The notes beneath the pieces are model-generated. The model saw nothing but the letters and a program-made list of their open reading frames with translations. It ran no database searches and was not told where the DNA came from. The translations under genes were made by a program, and so were the position numbers. Shown in pieces: positions 7,769 through 16,454 of a stretch of 25,326 bases of DNA. The DNA comes from Gammaproteobacteria bacterium (GTDB lineage Bacteria; Pseudomonadota; Gammaproteobacteria; DSM-16500), in the NCBI GenBank assembly GCA_013287025.1, contig JABDEN010000016.1, positions 1 to 25,326 of the forward strand. The letters run 5' to 3'. Each line of letters opens with the position of its first letter. The first letter of the stretch is position 1.

Positions 7769-8995
7769 AGAGTAGCAAAGTATCTCACCCACCGTATGAA
7801 ACGATCCAAAAACCACGATGCGATCGTTTTTAGTCGCCTTTGATAAAATTTCTTCGTAAGCCTCTACAATGGTTTCACACATTTTCCAATCAGCGATTTT
7901 TTGAAAAATAGCCTCTAATGTATTTTTATCACTACCTCTTGGAATGTGTAACGGCGCAATGTGCCAACGATCAATTTGTTTTTCAATTACCTCAACCGTA
8001 CTTGCAATATCTTTATCCGCTAACATGGAAAATACTGCGTAGGTTTTACCTTCAATAGGATTTTTTAACAAATAATTGGCGAGTAATGAAACAGCATGCG
8101 GGTTATGGGAAACATCGAGAATTTGTGGGATTTCTCCTGGAATCACTTGAATTCGACCGGGTAATGTTACTTTTAGCAAAGCGTTTCGAATTACAGACTC
8201 CGGCACAAATAATGATTTTTGTAATAACTCAATAGCCATTAACGCCGTAGACAAGTTTTGACAGTTCAAATGGGGTATCTTTAAGTCTTTTAAGCTGGTA
8301 TTCAAAGACCACCAGTCCCAACTGGTTTTATTTTCCTTAAAACCAAATTGTTTATTTTGAGCAAAAAGAGGGGCGTCTATTTCTTTTGCATAATTAATCA
8401 ATGTAGAAGGTGGATCAAAATCTCCGCAAATCGCGGGACGATTTTGACGAAAAATACCAGCCTTTTCTCGACCAATGGCTTCTCTTGTTTTTCCTAACCA
8501 ATCCACATGATCAATAGCAATCGTCGTCACGATCGAAAGATCCGCATCTATCGCATTGACTGCATCGAGGCGTCCTCCAAGACCCACTTCTAAAATCATG
8601 ACGTCTAAAGGCTGTTTGGAAAAAACACATAAAGCCGCCAATGTACCGAATTCAAATGGTGTGAGAGGAATTCTACCTGCGTGTGCTTTCACTTTGGCAA
8701 AAGCATCGCAAATCGTGGCATCGTCGCATGATTTACCATTGATTCGAATTTGTTCGTTGTAATGGAGCAAATAAGGCGATGTAAACGCGCCAACAGAAAA
8801 CCCGGCCTCGAGGTAGATCGTCTCTAACGCTTTGACTGTAGACCCTTTTCCATTCGTTCCAGCAACGGTAATCACCAGAGCGTGACTTCCATAATGGAGT
8901 CGCGCTAAAACTTCCTTAACTCTAATCAAAGATAAATCAATTTCCTTCAATGTGATAGATTTTATCCACACTAACCACTCAGTTAAATTTTGCAA
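7736..8995 (-). CDS. folC: Bifunctional dihydrofolate synthase / folylpolyglutamate synthase
   Basis: A 419-residue Mur-ligase-like enzyme that adds glutamate to dihydropteroate and then to folates. The ATP loop is GTNGKGST at residues 46-53. EVGLGGRLDAVN at 136-147 and DHVDWLG followed by REKAGIF (with the Lys that is carbamylated in the family) are the central-domain signatures, and DVSHNPHA marks the C-terminal domain. Length is normal. The start is TTG at 8995 with AGAGG about seven bases upstream on the coding strand. It converges on folKP with a 33-nt tail-to-tail coding overlap. Its first codons contain a perfect DnaA-box sequence belonging to the candidate origin upstream. Confidence 0.95.
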   Translation of the reverse strand: MQNLTEWLVWIKSITLKEIDLSLIRVKEVLARLHYGSHALVITVAGTNGKGSTVKALETIYLEAGFSVGAFTSPYLLHYNEQIRINGKSCDDATICDAFAKVKAHAGRIPLTPFEFGTLAALCVFSKQPLDVMILEVGLGGRLDAVNAIDADLSIVTTIAIDHVDWLGKTREAIGREKAGIFRQNRPAICGDFDPPSTLINYAKEIDAPLFAQNKQFGFKENKTSWDWWSLNTSLKDLKIPHLNCQNLSTALMAIELLQKSLFVPESVIRNALLKVTLPGRIQVIPGEIPQILDVSHNPHAVSLLANYLLKNPIEGKTYAVFSMLADKDIASTVEVIEKQIDRWHIAPLHIPRGSDKNTLEAIFQKIADWKMCETIVEAYEEILSKATKNDRIVVFGSFHTVGEILCYSSKSSLDFKSP

Positions 8996-9270
8996 GACAA
9001 ACCTCTAATAACTTGTTCACAGACCCACTCTAACCTATGTATTTCATGTGCAAAACTGATGGAAGAAAGGCAATCCCAAAAGTTATCCCAGTTATTCATT
9101 TTGAAAACACAAGCTATACCTTTTTTTTACACAGACTTATACATCTGTAATATATTGAAAACATTCAAAAATAATGACTTACCCACAGAAAATCCCTCCT
9201 ATATTAATAAAAGCAACTAAATAAAGAATTATATAATAATATTATTTTATAAAGAGAGATCTTTTACTCG
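8962..9270 (+). other. Candidate chromosomal replication origin (oriC): DnaA-box cluster plus AT-rich unwinding region
   Basis: Six DnaA-box-like 9-mers lie in the same orientation. TTATCCACA (8962-8970) is perfect for TTATNCACA. TTGTTCACA (9013), TTTTACACA (9125) and TTACCCACA (9179) have one mismatch each. TTATTCATT (9092) and TTATACATC (9137) have two. They are followed by an A/T-only stretch (about 9219-9252) and GATCTTTTACTCG at 9258-9270, which recalls the GATC-led 13-mers of the E. coli unwinding element. This 344-nt spacer between folC and rpmH holds no gene. The rpmH-rnpA-yidD-yidC-mnmE block next to it commonly borders oriC in bacteria. No dnaA is in the window, so the call rests on motifs and context. 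Confidence 0.55.
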
Positions 9271-9299
9271 TTGACAAGAATCCAAATGCTACCTATGAT
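9271..9299 (+). promoter_or_regulatory. Sigma70-type promoter of the rpmH operon
   Basis: A perfect -35 TTGACA (9271-9276) is separated by exactly 17 bp from TATGAT (9294-9299), one base from consensus. Transcription would start near 9306, about 34 nt before the rpmH ATG. A highly expressed ribosomal-protein gene follows directly. The promoter abuts the candidate oriC unwinding region. Confidence 0.85.
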
Positions 9300-9339
9300 A
9301 GACCCCCTGATTTTAATAGAGTTATTAAATAGGTTTCTT

Positions 9340-9474
9340 ATGAAAAGAACGTACCAACCCAGTGTGATCAAAAGAAAAAGAACCCATGGATTCAGAGCAC
9401 GAATGGCTACTAAAAACGGCCGTGCAGTATTAAGCAGACGCCGCGCAAAAGGCAGAAAGCAATTAACGGTTTAA
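9340..9474 (+). CDS. rpmH: 50S ribosomal protein L34
   Basis: A 44-residue, extremely basic protein, [20 protein letters not shown] at its start, which is L34 along its whole length. It is a small structural protein of the large ribosomal subunit. The ATG at 9340 is set by the family's strict N-terminus, with AGG about seven bases upstream; the longer in-frame reading from 9271 is wrong because that TTG belongs to the promoter. rpmH heads the operon and is followed after 9 nt by rnpA. Confidence 0.98.
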   Translation: MKRTYQPSVIKRKRTHGFRARMATKNGRAVLSRRRAKGRKQLTV

Positions 9475-9483
9475 GATTATTTT

Positions 9484-9831
9484 GTGAAAGTGACTTTCTC
9501 TCGCGAACACAGAATCATCACCAAGAAAGAATTTAAATATATTTTTGACAAAGCAGAAAAGATCAGTCAAAAACACCTATTCATTCTGTTCAAGCCCAAT
9601 CTATTGTCTTCTGCAAGACTGGGCTTAAGTATTGGAAAACGAACAGCAAAAAGTGCCGTTGTCAGAAATCGTATAAAAAGAATTATACGAGAGAGTTTTC
9701 GAAGTCATCGAATGCACTTGAAAAAAGTTGATATCGTCGTTATTGCACGACAACCATGCGAAAAATTAAGTAATCAAAAATTACGTGAGGGTATAGACAA
9801 ACTGTGGGAAAAATTAGGGAATTCTTACTAA
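9484..9831 (+). CDS. rnpA: Ribonuclease P protein component
   Basis: A 115-residue basic protein that assists the catalytic RNase P RNA in trimming tRNA 5' leaders. The family signature is present as [20 protein letters not shown] and then KRIIRESFR (about residues 45-73), the conserved RNR helix that contacts RNA. The start is GTG; there is no clear Shine-Dalgarno, which suggests coupling to rpmH only 9 nt upstream. The 3' end is overlapped by yidD. Length is normal. Confidence 0.97.
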   Translation: MKVTFSREHRIITKKEFKYIFDKAEKISQKHLFILFKPNLLSSARLGLSIGKRTAKSAVVRNRIKRIIRESFRSHRMHLKKVDIVVIARQPCEKLSNQKLREGIDKLWEKLGNSY

Positions 9832-10049
9832 AAACCTTATATTTCATCATAAGGATATATCAATATTGTATTAGTCCTTTTTTTGGACAGTGCTGTCGTT
9901 TTTATCCCTCTTGTTCAACTTACTGTTTAAATGCTTTTTATACTCATGGTATTTTTCGTGGATGTTATCTTACATTACGAAGAATTTTACGTTGTCATCC
10001 TTGGTGTCAAGGTGGTTTTGATCCAGTACCGGAAAAAATAAAATGTTAA
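9804..10049 (+). CDS. yidD: Membrane protein insertion efficiency factor YidD
   Basis: An 81-residue protein with the DUF37/YidD signature: [26 protein letters not shown] near residues 17-42 and the C-terminal [12 protein letters not shown]. The paired cysteines and the FYPSCS and HPW motifs are typical. It has an amphipathic N-terminal helix and is thought to assist YidC-dependent insertion at the inner membrane. The probable start is GTG at 9804, giving a 28-nt overlap with rnpA. No alternative ATG exists before the conserved region. It overlaps yidC by 7 nt, fitting coupled translation of partners. Confidence 0.94.
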   Translation: MGKIREFLLKTLYFIIRIYQYCISPFFGQCCRFYPSCSTYCLNAFYTHGIFRGCYLTLRRILRCHPWCQGGFDPVPEKIKC

Positions 10050-11707
10050 CTCAAATGTTCGATTATTTAAGAATAGCGTTGTATGCAACTTTAGTAGTCT
10101 TAGTGTTGATTTTATATCAAACCTGGGAAAAAGATCATCCGCAACCCTTAACATCAAAAGCGGTCTTGCAAGAAGAAAAAAATTCGAGTTATGTTCCAAA
10201 TATTGTGGATACACCAAAAGATTATGCGAAACCTGTCACGACGTCTGTTAGCAATGCACCTAAACCTTCTTTTATTGCAGTGAAAACGGATGCAATCTCT
10301 ATGGAGATTGATCCACAAGGCGGCAATATTAATGAAGTTAAACTATTAAAATACAACGAATCGTTACATTCTAATACCCCCTATATTTTATTGAATGACT
10401 TGCAGCAAACGCGAAATATTGCACAAAGTGGGTTGATTGGTCTTGAAGGACCGGATACCAAACAAGGTCAAGCACTGTATACCGTTGAGCAAACGCAATA
10501 TGAATTACAACCTGGTCAAAATGAACTCCAAGTTAAATTGAATTGGCAAAATACAAATATCCAAGTGACTAAAACATTTACCTTAAAACGTAATAGTTAT
10601 GTCATTGATGTTGACTATGAAGTGACCAATCATTCTGATAAACCTTATGATGCTAATCTTTATTTTCAATTAATGCGTACGAATTCTCCGCCACCTACGC
10701 AACAATCGGGTTTTATGAATCTCGCAACTTATTTTGGTGCAGCGATTTCAAGTCCGGAAAAAAGATTCCAAAAAATTTCTTTTAAGGATATGCAAAATAA
10801 TAAACTCAACCAAACTATTACCGGTGGTTGGGCTGCCATGATTCAACACTATTTTGTAAGTGCGTGGATCCCTGATAAAACTTACACCATGCAATACTTT
10901 ACCAATATCACACATGATGATTTGTATACGGTGGGAATGATTAGTCCAAAAATTAACGTCAATCCGAATCAATCCGTCCATATTCCCGCAAAATTTTATG
11001 CGGGTCCTGCGATTGCAAAAGATCTAGAGGCAGCCGCCCCTGGTCTTAAGTTAACCATTGATTATGGTTGGTTTTGGTTTATTTCAGATCTTATTTTTTG
11101 GATGATGCAGCACATCTACGACCTTATCGGCAATTGGGGTTGGGCGATCGTGATTGTGACTATCATTATCAAGCTGGCTTTTTATAAATTATCTGCAAAA
11201 AGTTATCGTTCTATGAGTGCAATGAAAAAATTGCAACCAAAGTTGAGCGCACTCAAAGAGCGGTTCGCAGATGACAAACAAAAATTCACGCAAGCCACCC
11301 TCGAACTTTACAAAAAAGAAAAAGTAAATCCGATGAGTGGTTGTTTACCCATTCTTATCCAAATTCCTGTTTTCATCGGGCTTTATTGGGTCTTGATTGA
11401 AAGCGTGCAGTTTAGGCAAGCACCATGGATTTTATGGATTCATGATTTATCCCAGAAAGATCCTTTTTATGTGCTTCCTGTTTTAATGGGTTTATCGATG
11501 TTTTTCCAACAACGATTAAATCCGCCTCCGCCAGATCCGATGCAAGCAAAAGTTATGATGTTTATGCCGGTGGTCTTTACGGTATTATTCATCAATTTTC
11601 CTGCAGGATTAATGTTGTATTGGTTTGTGAATAACTCACTTTCATTTTTACAACAATGGTTCATTATGCGAAAGCTGGAAGCTTCCAAAACCAAAAAAAT
11701 AAGTTAA
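10043..11707 (+). CDS. yidC: Membrane protein insertase YidC
   Basis: A 554-residue inner-membrane insertase of the Gram-negative type. It has one N-terminal transmembrane helix (about residues 8-26), a large periplasmic beta-sandwich domain (about 75-335) and the conserved C-terminal five-helix core from about 345. Core landmarks are [53 protein letters not shown] and [13 protein letters not shown]. The hydrophilic-groove Arg of E. coli YidC (Arg366) is a Lys here (Lys377), a conservative change also seen in other bacterial YidC proteins. GGAA precedes the ATG by about nine bases; Met5 is an alternative start. It lies between yidD and mnmE, with its stop abutting the mnmE ATG. Confidence 0.98.
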   Translation: MLTQMFDYLRIALYATLVVLVLILYQTWEKDHPQPLTSKAVLQEEKNSSYVPNIVDTPKDYAKPVTTSVSNAPKPSFIAVKTDAISMEIDPQGGNINEVKLLKYNESLHSNTPYILLNDLQQTRNIAQSGLIGLEGPDTKQGQALYTVEQTQYELQPGQNELQVKLNWQNTNIQVTKTFTLKRNSYVIDVDYEVTNHSDKPYDANLYFQLMRTNSPPPTQQSGFMNLATYFGAAISSPEKRFQKISFKDMQNNKLNQTITGGWAAMIQHYFVSAWIPDKTYTMQYFTNITHDDLYTVGMISPKINVNPNQSVHIPAKFYAGPAIAKDLEAAAPGLKLTIDYGWFWFISDLIFWMMQHIYDLIGNWGWAIVIVTIIIKLAFYKLSAKSYRSMSAMKKLQPKLSALKERFADDKQKFTQATLELYKKEKVNPMSGCLPILIQIPVFIGLYWVLIESVQFRQAPWILWIHDLSQKDPFYVLPVLMGLSMFFQQRLNPPPPDPMQAKVMMFMPVVFTVLFINFPAGLMLYWFVNNSLSFLQQWFIMRKLEASKTKKIS

Positions 11708-13030
11708 ATGAAACAAGATACGATTGTTGCACGTGCAACCCCTGAAGGTAGAGGAGGGGTTGCAGTGATTCGAGTTTCAGGTCCAACAGTTCGAAGTATT
11801 GCCAACGCCATCTTAAAGTCTTTACCAAAACCTCGCTTTGCAACTTTTACCTCTTTTTATGATGCGAATGATGAAGTCATCGATGAAGGGCTTGCACTAT
11901 TTTTCGAGGGTCCTCATTCATTCACAGGAGAAGATGTCTTAGAACTGCACGGTCATGGTGGTATATATGTTGTTGATAACATTATTCGTCGAGTGATTTC
12001 ATTAGGCGGAAGACTAGCGAAACCCGGAGAATTTTCTGAACGCGCTTTTTTAAATGATAAAATTGACTTGGTACAAGCAGAAGCAATTGCAGATATTATT
12101 GATGCTTCGAGCATCAATGCGGCGAAGGCAGCTATTCGTTCCTTGCAAGGCGAATTTTCCAAAAAAATTGAAAATTTTGTCGCATCCCTCATTCATTTAC
12201 GTATGTATGTAGAAGCGGCGATTGATTTTGCAGAAGAAGAAATCGATTTTTTAAAAGATGACAAAATTGCGAAAAATTTAGCAACGTTAATTCACGATTT
12301 GCAATCCATCGAAGCATCCGCCATGCAAGGTAGTTTATTAAGACAAGGAATAAAAACCGTCATTATCGGCAAACCCAATGTGGGTAAATCGAGTTTGTTA
12401 AATGCATTGAGTGAAAAAGATGTCGCTATTGTGACGGATATTGCGGGAACAACTCGCGATGTTTTACGTGAAAATATTGTTATTGATGGTATGCCTTTAC
12501 ACATCATTGATACGGCGGGATTAAGAGAAAGTGAAGATGTTGTTGAAAAAGAAGGGATTAGACGATCGTATCTTGAAATGTCGGATGCTGATTTAATTTT
12601 ATATGTGACCGATGTGCGAGAATCTTCGTTTGATATTTCTTTTTTTCCACAACATATTCCAGTCATTATCATAAAAAATAAAATTGATATTACGAATAAC
12701 GATGCAAAAATCATAGAGAAACAAAAATATTCTGAAATTTATCTTTCGGCCTTTACCCATCAAGGCATCGATATTTTAAAAAAACAAATTAAGCATTGCG
12801 CGGGTTTAACTGAAAATACGGAAGGTGTTTTTTCCGCACGGGCGAGACATTTAAATGCCATTTCCCATGCAAAAGAAGCTTTATTTCAAGGATCACATCA
12901 TCTTTTGGAAGGCGAGTTATTGGCGGAAGATTTGCGGACCGCTCAAATCGCCTTGAATGAAATTACTGGAGAATTTACAACAGATGATTTGTTAGGGAAA
13001 ATTTTTTCAAGTTTTTGTATTGGAAAATAA
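11708..13030 (+). CDS. mnmE: tRNA uridine-34 modification GTPase MnmE
   Basis: A 440-residue GTPase that, with MnmG, adds the (carboxymethyl)aminomethyl group at U34 of certain tRNAs. The N-terminal tetrahydrofolate-binding domain starts MKQDTIVARATPEGRGGVAV. The central helical domain carries the inserted G domain, with G1 GKPNVGKS at residues 221-228, DIAGTTRD at 244-251, DTAGLRE at 268-274 and NKID at 324-327. It ends with the conserved C-[I/V]-G-K as CIGK, Cys437. The ATG follows the yidC stop with no gap. It closes the rpmH operon; its stop lies one base from the stop of a convergent gene. Confidence 0.98.
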   Translation: MKQDTIVARATPEGRGGVAVIRVSGPTVRSIANAILKSLPKPRFATFTSFYDANDEVIDEGLALFFEGPHSFTGEDVLELHGHGGIYVVDNIIRRVISLGGRLAKPGEFSERAFLNDKIDLVQAEAIADIIDASSINAAKAAIRSLQGEFSKKIENFVASLIHLRMYVEAAIDFAEEEIDFLKDDKIAKNLATLIHDLQSIEASAMQGSLLRQGIKTVIIGKPNVGKSSLLNALSEKDVAIVTDIAGTTRDVLRENIVIDGMPLHIIDTAGLRESEDVVEKEGIRRSYLEMSDADLILYVTDVRESSFDISFFPQHIPVIIIKNKIDITNNDAKIIEKQKYSEIYLSAFTHQGIDILKKQIKHCAGLTENTEGVFSARARHLNAISHAKEALFQGSHHLLEGELLAEDLRTAQIALNEITGEFTTDDLLGKIFSSFCIGK

Positions 13031-13031
13031 G

Positions 13032-13295
13032 CTAAATCCAATAATGTGCATGCGCAACAAGACCCGTAAGACCTATGCTCATGCCCATTAACCAAAAAAA
13101 TTGTGCCCACATGCGACTGTCGAGACGATCGATTTTTTTATCCAAGTGCTCAAACATATGCTTCATATCTTGTCGCATATCTCGCATTTCTTGCTTAATA
13201 TCAGACAATGCTGATGTGATATTCAACATATTCGTTTCAACTACTGCGAGACGTTCCGCATGACTCATAAATTCATCTGAATTTTTTGGGTTCAT
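13032..13295 (-). CDS. Small tail-anchored coiled-coil protein, function unknown
   Basis: An 87-residue protein that I do not recognise as a named family. Residues about 12-60 form heptad-like helices (LAVVETNMLNITSALSDIKQ, then MRDMRQDMKHMFEHLDKKID and RLDSR), a probable coiled coil. A single hydrophobic segment follows at about 64-82 (FFWLMGMSIGLTGLVAHA). The layout suggests a cytoplasmic coiled coil anchored by a C-terminal membrane helix, similar to small bacterial DUF1640-like or hemolysin-XhlA-like proteins. The ATG has no clear Shine-Dalgarno; Met10 is a possible alternative. It is convergent with mnmE, with one base between the stops, and divergent from polA. Confidence 0.7.
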   Translation of the reverse strand: MNPKNSDEFMSHAERLAVVETNMLNITSALSDIKQEMRDMRQDMKHMFEHLDKKIDRLDSRMWAQFFWLMGMSIGLTGLVAHAHYWI

Positions 13296-13319
13296 TATTA
13301 TGACATAATTTAAAATTAA

Positions 13320-13390
13320 GTCTCTGTCATTCCCGCGAAGGCGGGAATCTATTTAGAATGGATTCCCGCCTTCGCGGGAATGACAGAGAC
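13320..13390. repeat. Palindromic REP/MITE-like element, type B (CCCGC/GCGGG core)
   Basis: Two perfect 30-bp inverted arms (13320-13349 and 13361-13390) flank an 11-nt loop. Each arm is itself a hairpin unit, TGTCAT + TCCCGCGAAGGCGGGA + ATC. Similar CATTCCCGC...GCGGGAATG units occur as abundant intergenic repeats in various proteobacteria (compare neisserial dRS3). It lies in the divergent spacer between the coiled-coil gene and polA, directly upstream of the probable polA promoter. Confidence 0.9.
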
Positions 13391-13406
13391 GTAAAAAGCC
13401 AATTTA

Positions 13407-13415
13407 TGCTATAAT
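13407..13415 (+). promoter_or_regulatory. Extended -10 promoter upstream of polA
   Basis: TGCTATAAT is a perfect TG-N-TATAAT extended -10 element, which can work without a good -35, and none is evident. It would give a 5' leader of about 140 nt before the polA ATG. That leader contains a 24-codon open frame (13432-13506). Confidence 0.6.
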
Positions 13416-13560
13416 TTTCAGTAAGATAGTAATGACGGTTTTGGGCATGACTGCAATAATCCGCATCATTCGGAAGAACCCGACACTAGCGCGACTTGAC
13501 TTATGATTAATTTTTACAATATCTTTGATTCTCTCTCTGATTCAGGAAATACCTTTTTCT

Positions 13561-16248
13561 ATGACAAAACCTTTAATTTTAGTGGATGGCTCATCTTATT
13601 TATATAGAGCATTTCATGCGATGCCTTCGCTTGCAAATTCTAAGGGCATGCCGACCGGAGCCGTTTATGGCATGATCAATATGCTGCGAAAACTTATTTC
13701 GCAATATCAGCCTCAGCATATGGCGGTTGTGTTTGATGCAAAAGGTAAGACTTTCCGAGAAGCCCTTTACGATAAATATAAAGCGAATCGTCCTCCGATG
13801 CCTTCTGAATTGGTGCAACAAATTGAGCCCATTCACTCGGTTATTAAAGCGTTAGGATTACCACTCATCATGATAGAAGGGGTGGAGGCAGATGATGTGA
13901 TTGGTACCATCGCCAAAGAAGCGGAACGTCTGGACGCTTCGACTTTAATTTCGACGGGAGATAAAGATCTCGCTCAACTGGTTAATCCACATATTACATT
14001 GATAAATACGATGACGGATACTTTATACAATCCTGAAAAAGTATTAGAAAAATTCGGTATCCCACCGAATCTTATTGTCGATTATTTAACGCTCATCGGG
14101 GACTCGGTGGATAACATTCCAGGTGTTCCAATGGTTGGACCAAAAACCGCAGTCAAATGGTTAAATCAATTTGGTTCTCTCGGAAATATCATGTCTTCTG
14201 CTGACAAAATTACGGGAAAAGTCGGCGAAAATTTACGAGGCGCATTATCCTATTTACCACTCTCCAAAGAATTAGCTACGATTAAAATTGATGTGGATGT
14301 TAATGTAAAACTTTCTGATTTAATTTTGCAAAAACCGAACGAAGAATTGTTAATTCAATTGTTTCAAGATTTAGAATTTAAAACGTGGTTAAATGAATTA
14401 TTAGAAAAAAATCCTAAAAAAGTGCAAAACAAATATGAACATTACCTTACTATTTTTGATGAAAATGTTTTAGATGATTTTATTAAAACACTCTCGACCC
14501 AAAAATATTTTGCATTTGATACCGAAACGACAAGTTTAAATTATATGGATGCAGAATTAGTAGGATTATCATTTGCTGCAGAAAAAACAAAGGGCGTTTA
14601 TATTCCTTTGCGACATGATTATCCGGATGCACCAAAACAATTATCACGAGAATGTGTATTACAAAAATTAAAACCGATTTTAGAAAATCCTAACATCAAA
14701 AAAATCGCGCATCATATGAAATATGACAAAGAAATTCTTCGAAACCATGGCATTCAATTAGAAGGAATTGCGTTTGATACGATTTTAGAATCCTATGTGT
14801 TAGATGCAAGTGGTGGTAGCCGCAATATGGATTCTTTAGCGTTAAAACATCTTGGTTGGCGCGCAATAAGTTATGAAGATGTGGCAGGAAAGGGCGTGAA
14901 ACAAATTCCTTTTAATCAAGTGCATATTGATGCGGCTAGTACTTATGCGGCAGAAGATGCCGATATTACCCTTCATTTGCACGAAATTCTTTGGGAGAGA
15001 TTAGCGAAAGAATCAAAACTAAAATATATTTTTGAAGAAATTGAAATGCCTTTGGTATCTGTGCTTGCACGAATGGAACAACATGGCGTACTTATCGATG
15101 CAGATATGTTAAAAAAACAAAATGGTGAATTAGAAAAAAAATTACAATCATTAGAAGCAGAAATTACCGCACTTGCCGGACGATCTTTCAACGTGAATTC
15201 GCCGAAACAATTACAAGAAATTTTATTTACACAATTAAAATTACCTATTTTACAAAAAACCCCGGGCGGTCAACCTTCCACTGCCGATGCTGTTTTGCAA
15301 GAATTAGCTTTAGAATTTGAGTTGCCCAAATTAATTATTGAATACCGATCGATTGCAAAACTTATTTCAACTTATACGAATAAATTACCGGATCAAATTA
15401 ATAAAAAAACCAATCGCATTCATACCTCGTATCATCAATCGGGAACAGCAACGGGACGTTTGTCTTCCTCAGATCCTAATCTTCAAAATATTCCTATTCG
15501 AACGGAAGAGGGAAGACGTATTCGCGAAGCGTTTGTAGCACCCAAGGGCTACCAGTTTATTGTTGCTGATTATTCACAAATTGAATTACGCATCATGGCA
15601 CATATGTCGAACGATGCTAATTTATTAAAAGCCTACGCAGAAAATTTAGATATTCATACCGCAACCGCTGCAGAAATATTACATATTCCTTTGGATAAAG
15701 TTTCAAAGGACGAAAGAAGAAATGCAAAAGCGATTAATTTCGGTTTAATTTATGGGATGTCAGCATTCGGACTTGCTAAACAAATTGGGGCTTCCCGAGA
15801 CATGGCACAAACTTACATTGATCGCTATTTTGCACGCTACCCGGGCGTCATGAATTACATGGAAAATACGCGACTAAAAGCGCATGACCGTGGCTATGTC
15901 GAGACACTTTTTGGTAGACGATTGTATTTACCTGAAATACATTCAAGCCAAATTCCGAGACGAAAAGCAGCAGAAAGAGCGGCTATTAACGCACCCTTAC
16001 AAGGAACGGCGGCAGATATCATCAAAAAAGCGATGATTTCTTTAGATCATTTTATTGAAACGCATGATTTGGATGCCAAAATGATAATGCAAGTGCATGA
16101 CGAATTAGTTTTTGAAGTGAGCGATAAGGATGTGCCAGCCATGGTGGATATTATTCGTTCTCATATGATGAATGCCGCTGAATTAAAAGTGCCTTTATTA
16201 GTTTCCATCGGGGTCGGCAATAATTGGAATCAGGCTGCGAAGGATTGA
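13561..16248 (+). CDS. polA: DNA polymerase I
   Basis: An 895-residue enzyme with all three domains. The N-terminal 5'-nuclease (residues 1 to about 290) has LILVDGSSYLYRAF and EGVEADDVIGT. The 3'-5' exonuclease (about 305-500) keeps DTET at 320-323 and YAAEDADIT, so proofreading should be active. The polymerase (about 520-895) has DYSQIELRIMAH with catalytic Asp670, RRNAKAINFGLIYG and QVHDELVFEV with catalytic Asp847. It fills gaps in repair and removes Okazaki RNA primers. I chose the ATG at 13561, which puts MTKPLILVDGSS at the usual N-terminus, although AGGA is a long 13 bases upstream. An in-frame TTG at 13525 would add 12 non-conserved residues. Confidence 0.98.
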   Translation: MTKPLILVDGSSYLYRAFHAMPSLANSKGMPTGAVYGMINMLRKLISQYQPQHMAVVFDAKGKTFREALYDKYKANRPPMPSELVQQIEPIHSVIKALGLPLIMIEGVEADDVIGTIAKEAERLDASTLISTGDKDLAQLVNPHITLINTMTDTLYNPEKVLEKFGIPPNLIVDYLTLIGDSVDNIPGVPMVGPKTAVKWLNQFGSLGNIMSSADKITGKVGENLRGALSYLPLSKELATIKIDVDVNVKLSDLILQKPNEELLIQLFQDLEFKTWLNELLEKNPKKVQNKYEHYLTIFDENVLDDFIKTLSTQKYFAFDTETTSLNYMDAELVGLSFAAEKTKGVYIPLRHDYPDAPKQLSRECVLQKLKPILENPNIKKIAHHMKYDKEILRNHGIQLEGIAFDTILESYVLDASGGSRNMDSLALKHLGWRAISYEDVAGKGVKQIPFNQVHIDAASTYAAEDADITLHLHEILWERLAKESKLKYIFEEIEMPLVSVLARMEQHGVLIDADMLKKQNGELEKKLQSLEAEITALAGRSFNVNSPKQLQEILFTQLKLPILQKTPGGQPSTADAVLQELALEFELPKLIIEYRSIAKLISTYTNKLPDQINKKTNRIHTSYHQSGTATGRLSSSDPNLQNIPIRTEEGRRIREAFVAPKGYQFIVADYSQIELRIMAHMSNDANLLKAYAENLDIHTATAAEILHIPLDKVSKDERRNAKAINFGLIYGMSAFGLAKQIGASRDMAQTYIDRYFARYPGVMNYMENTRLKAHDRGYVETLFGRRLYLPEIHSSQIPRRKAAERAAINAPLQGTAADIIKKAMISLDHFIETHDLDAKMIMQVHDELVFEVSDKDVPAMVDIIRSHMMNAAELKVPLLVSIGVGNNWNQAAKD

Positions 16249-16270
16249 TTACCGGCCTTACTACACCTCT

Positions 16271-16376
16271 TGTCATGCCAGCATGCTTTGATGCCACCTT
16301 TAAGCATGCTGGCAGGCATCCAAGCAGATCCGCTGAATGCCGACTGGATGCCAGCTAAAAGCATGCTGGCATGACA
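16271..16376. repeat. Composite palindromic REP/MITE-like element, type A
   Basis: The first 44 bases (16271-16314) match the reverse complement of the 49-bp element at 5011-5059 with one mismatch. The last 33 bases (16344-16376) match the right arm of the element at 22882-22967 with one mismatch. The element therefore looks like a compact copy fused to half of an extended copy, with three TGTCATGCCAGCATGC-type half sites. It occupies most of the 206-nt spacer between polA and the next gene; nothing else is recognised there. Confidence 0.88.
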
Positions 16377-16454
16377 AGCAATCAAGTTTACCATGACTGA
16401 ACTCTTTTTTTATGGCATGATTAGAAGCACTTCATGACAAGGAGAGCTAGTAGG

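Noticed and set aside
9271..9339. In-frame TTG extension of rpmH starting at 9271
   Set aside because: The TTG is the first half of a perfect -35 box, and L34 has a strict N-terminus at the ATG of 9340.
14985..16248. PolA polymerase domain checked for degeneration
   Set aside because: DYSQIELR, the NFGLIYG region and HDELVFEV are all intact, and the reading frame is continuous.
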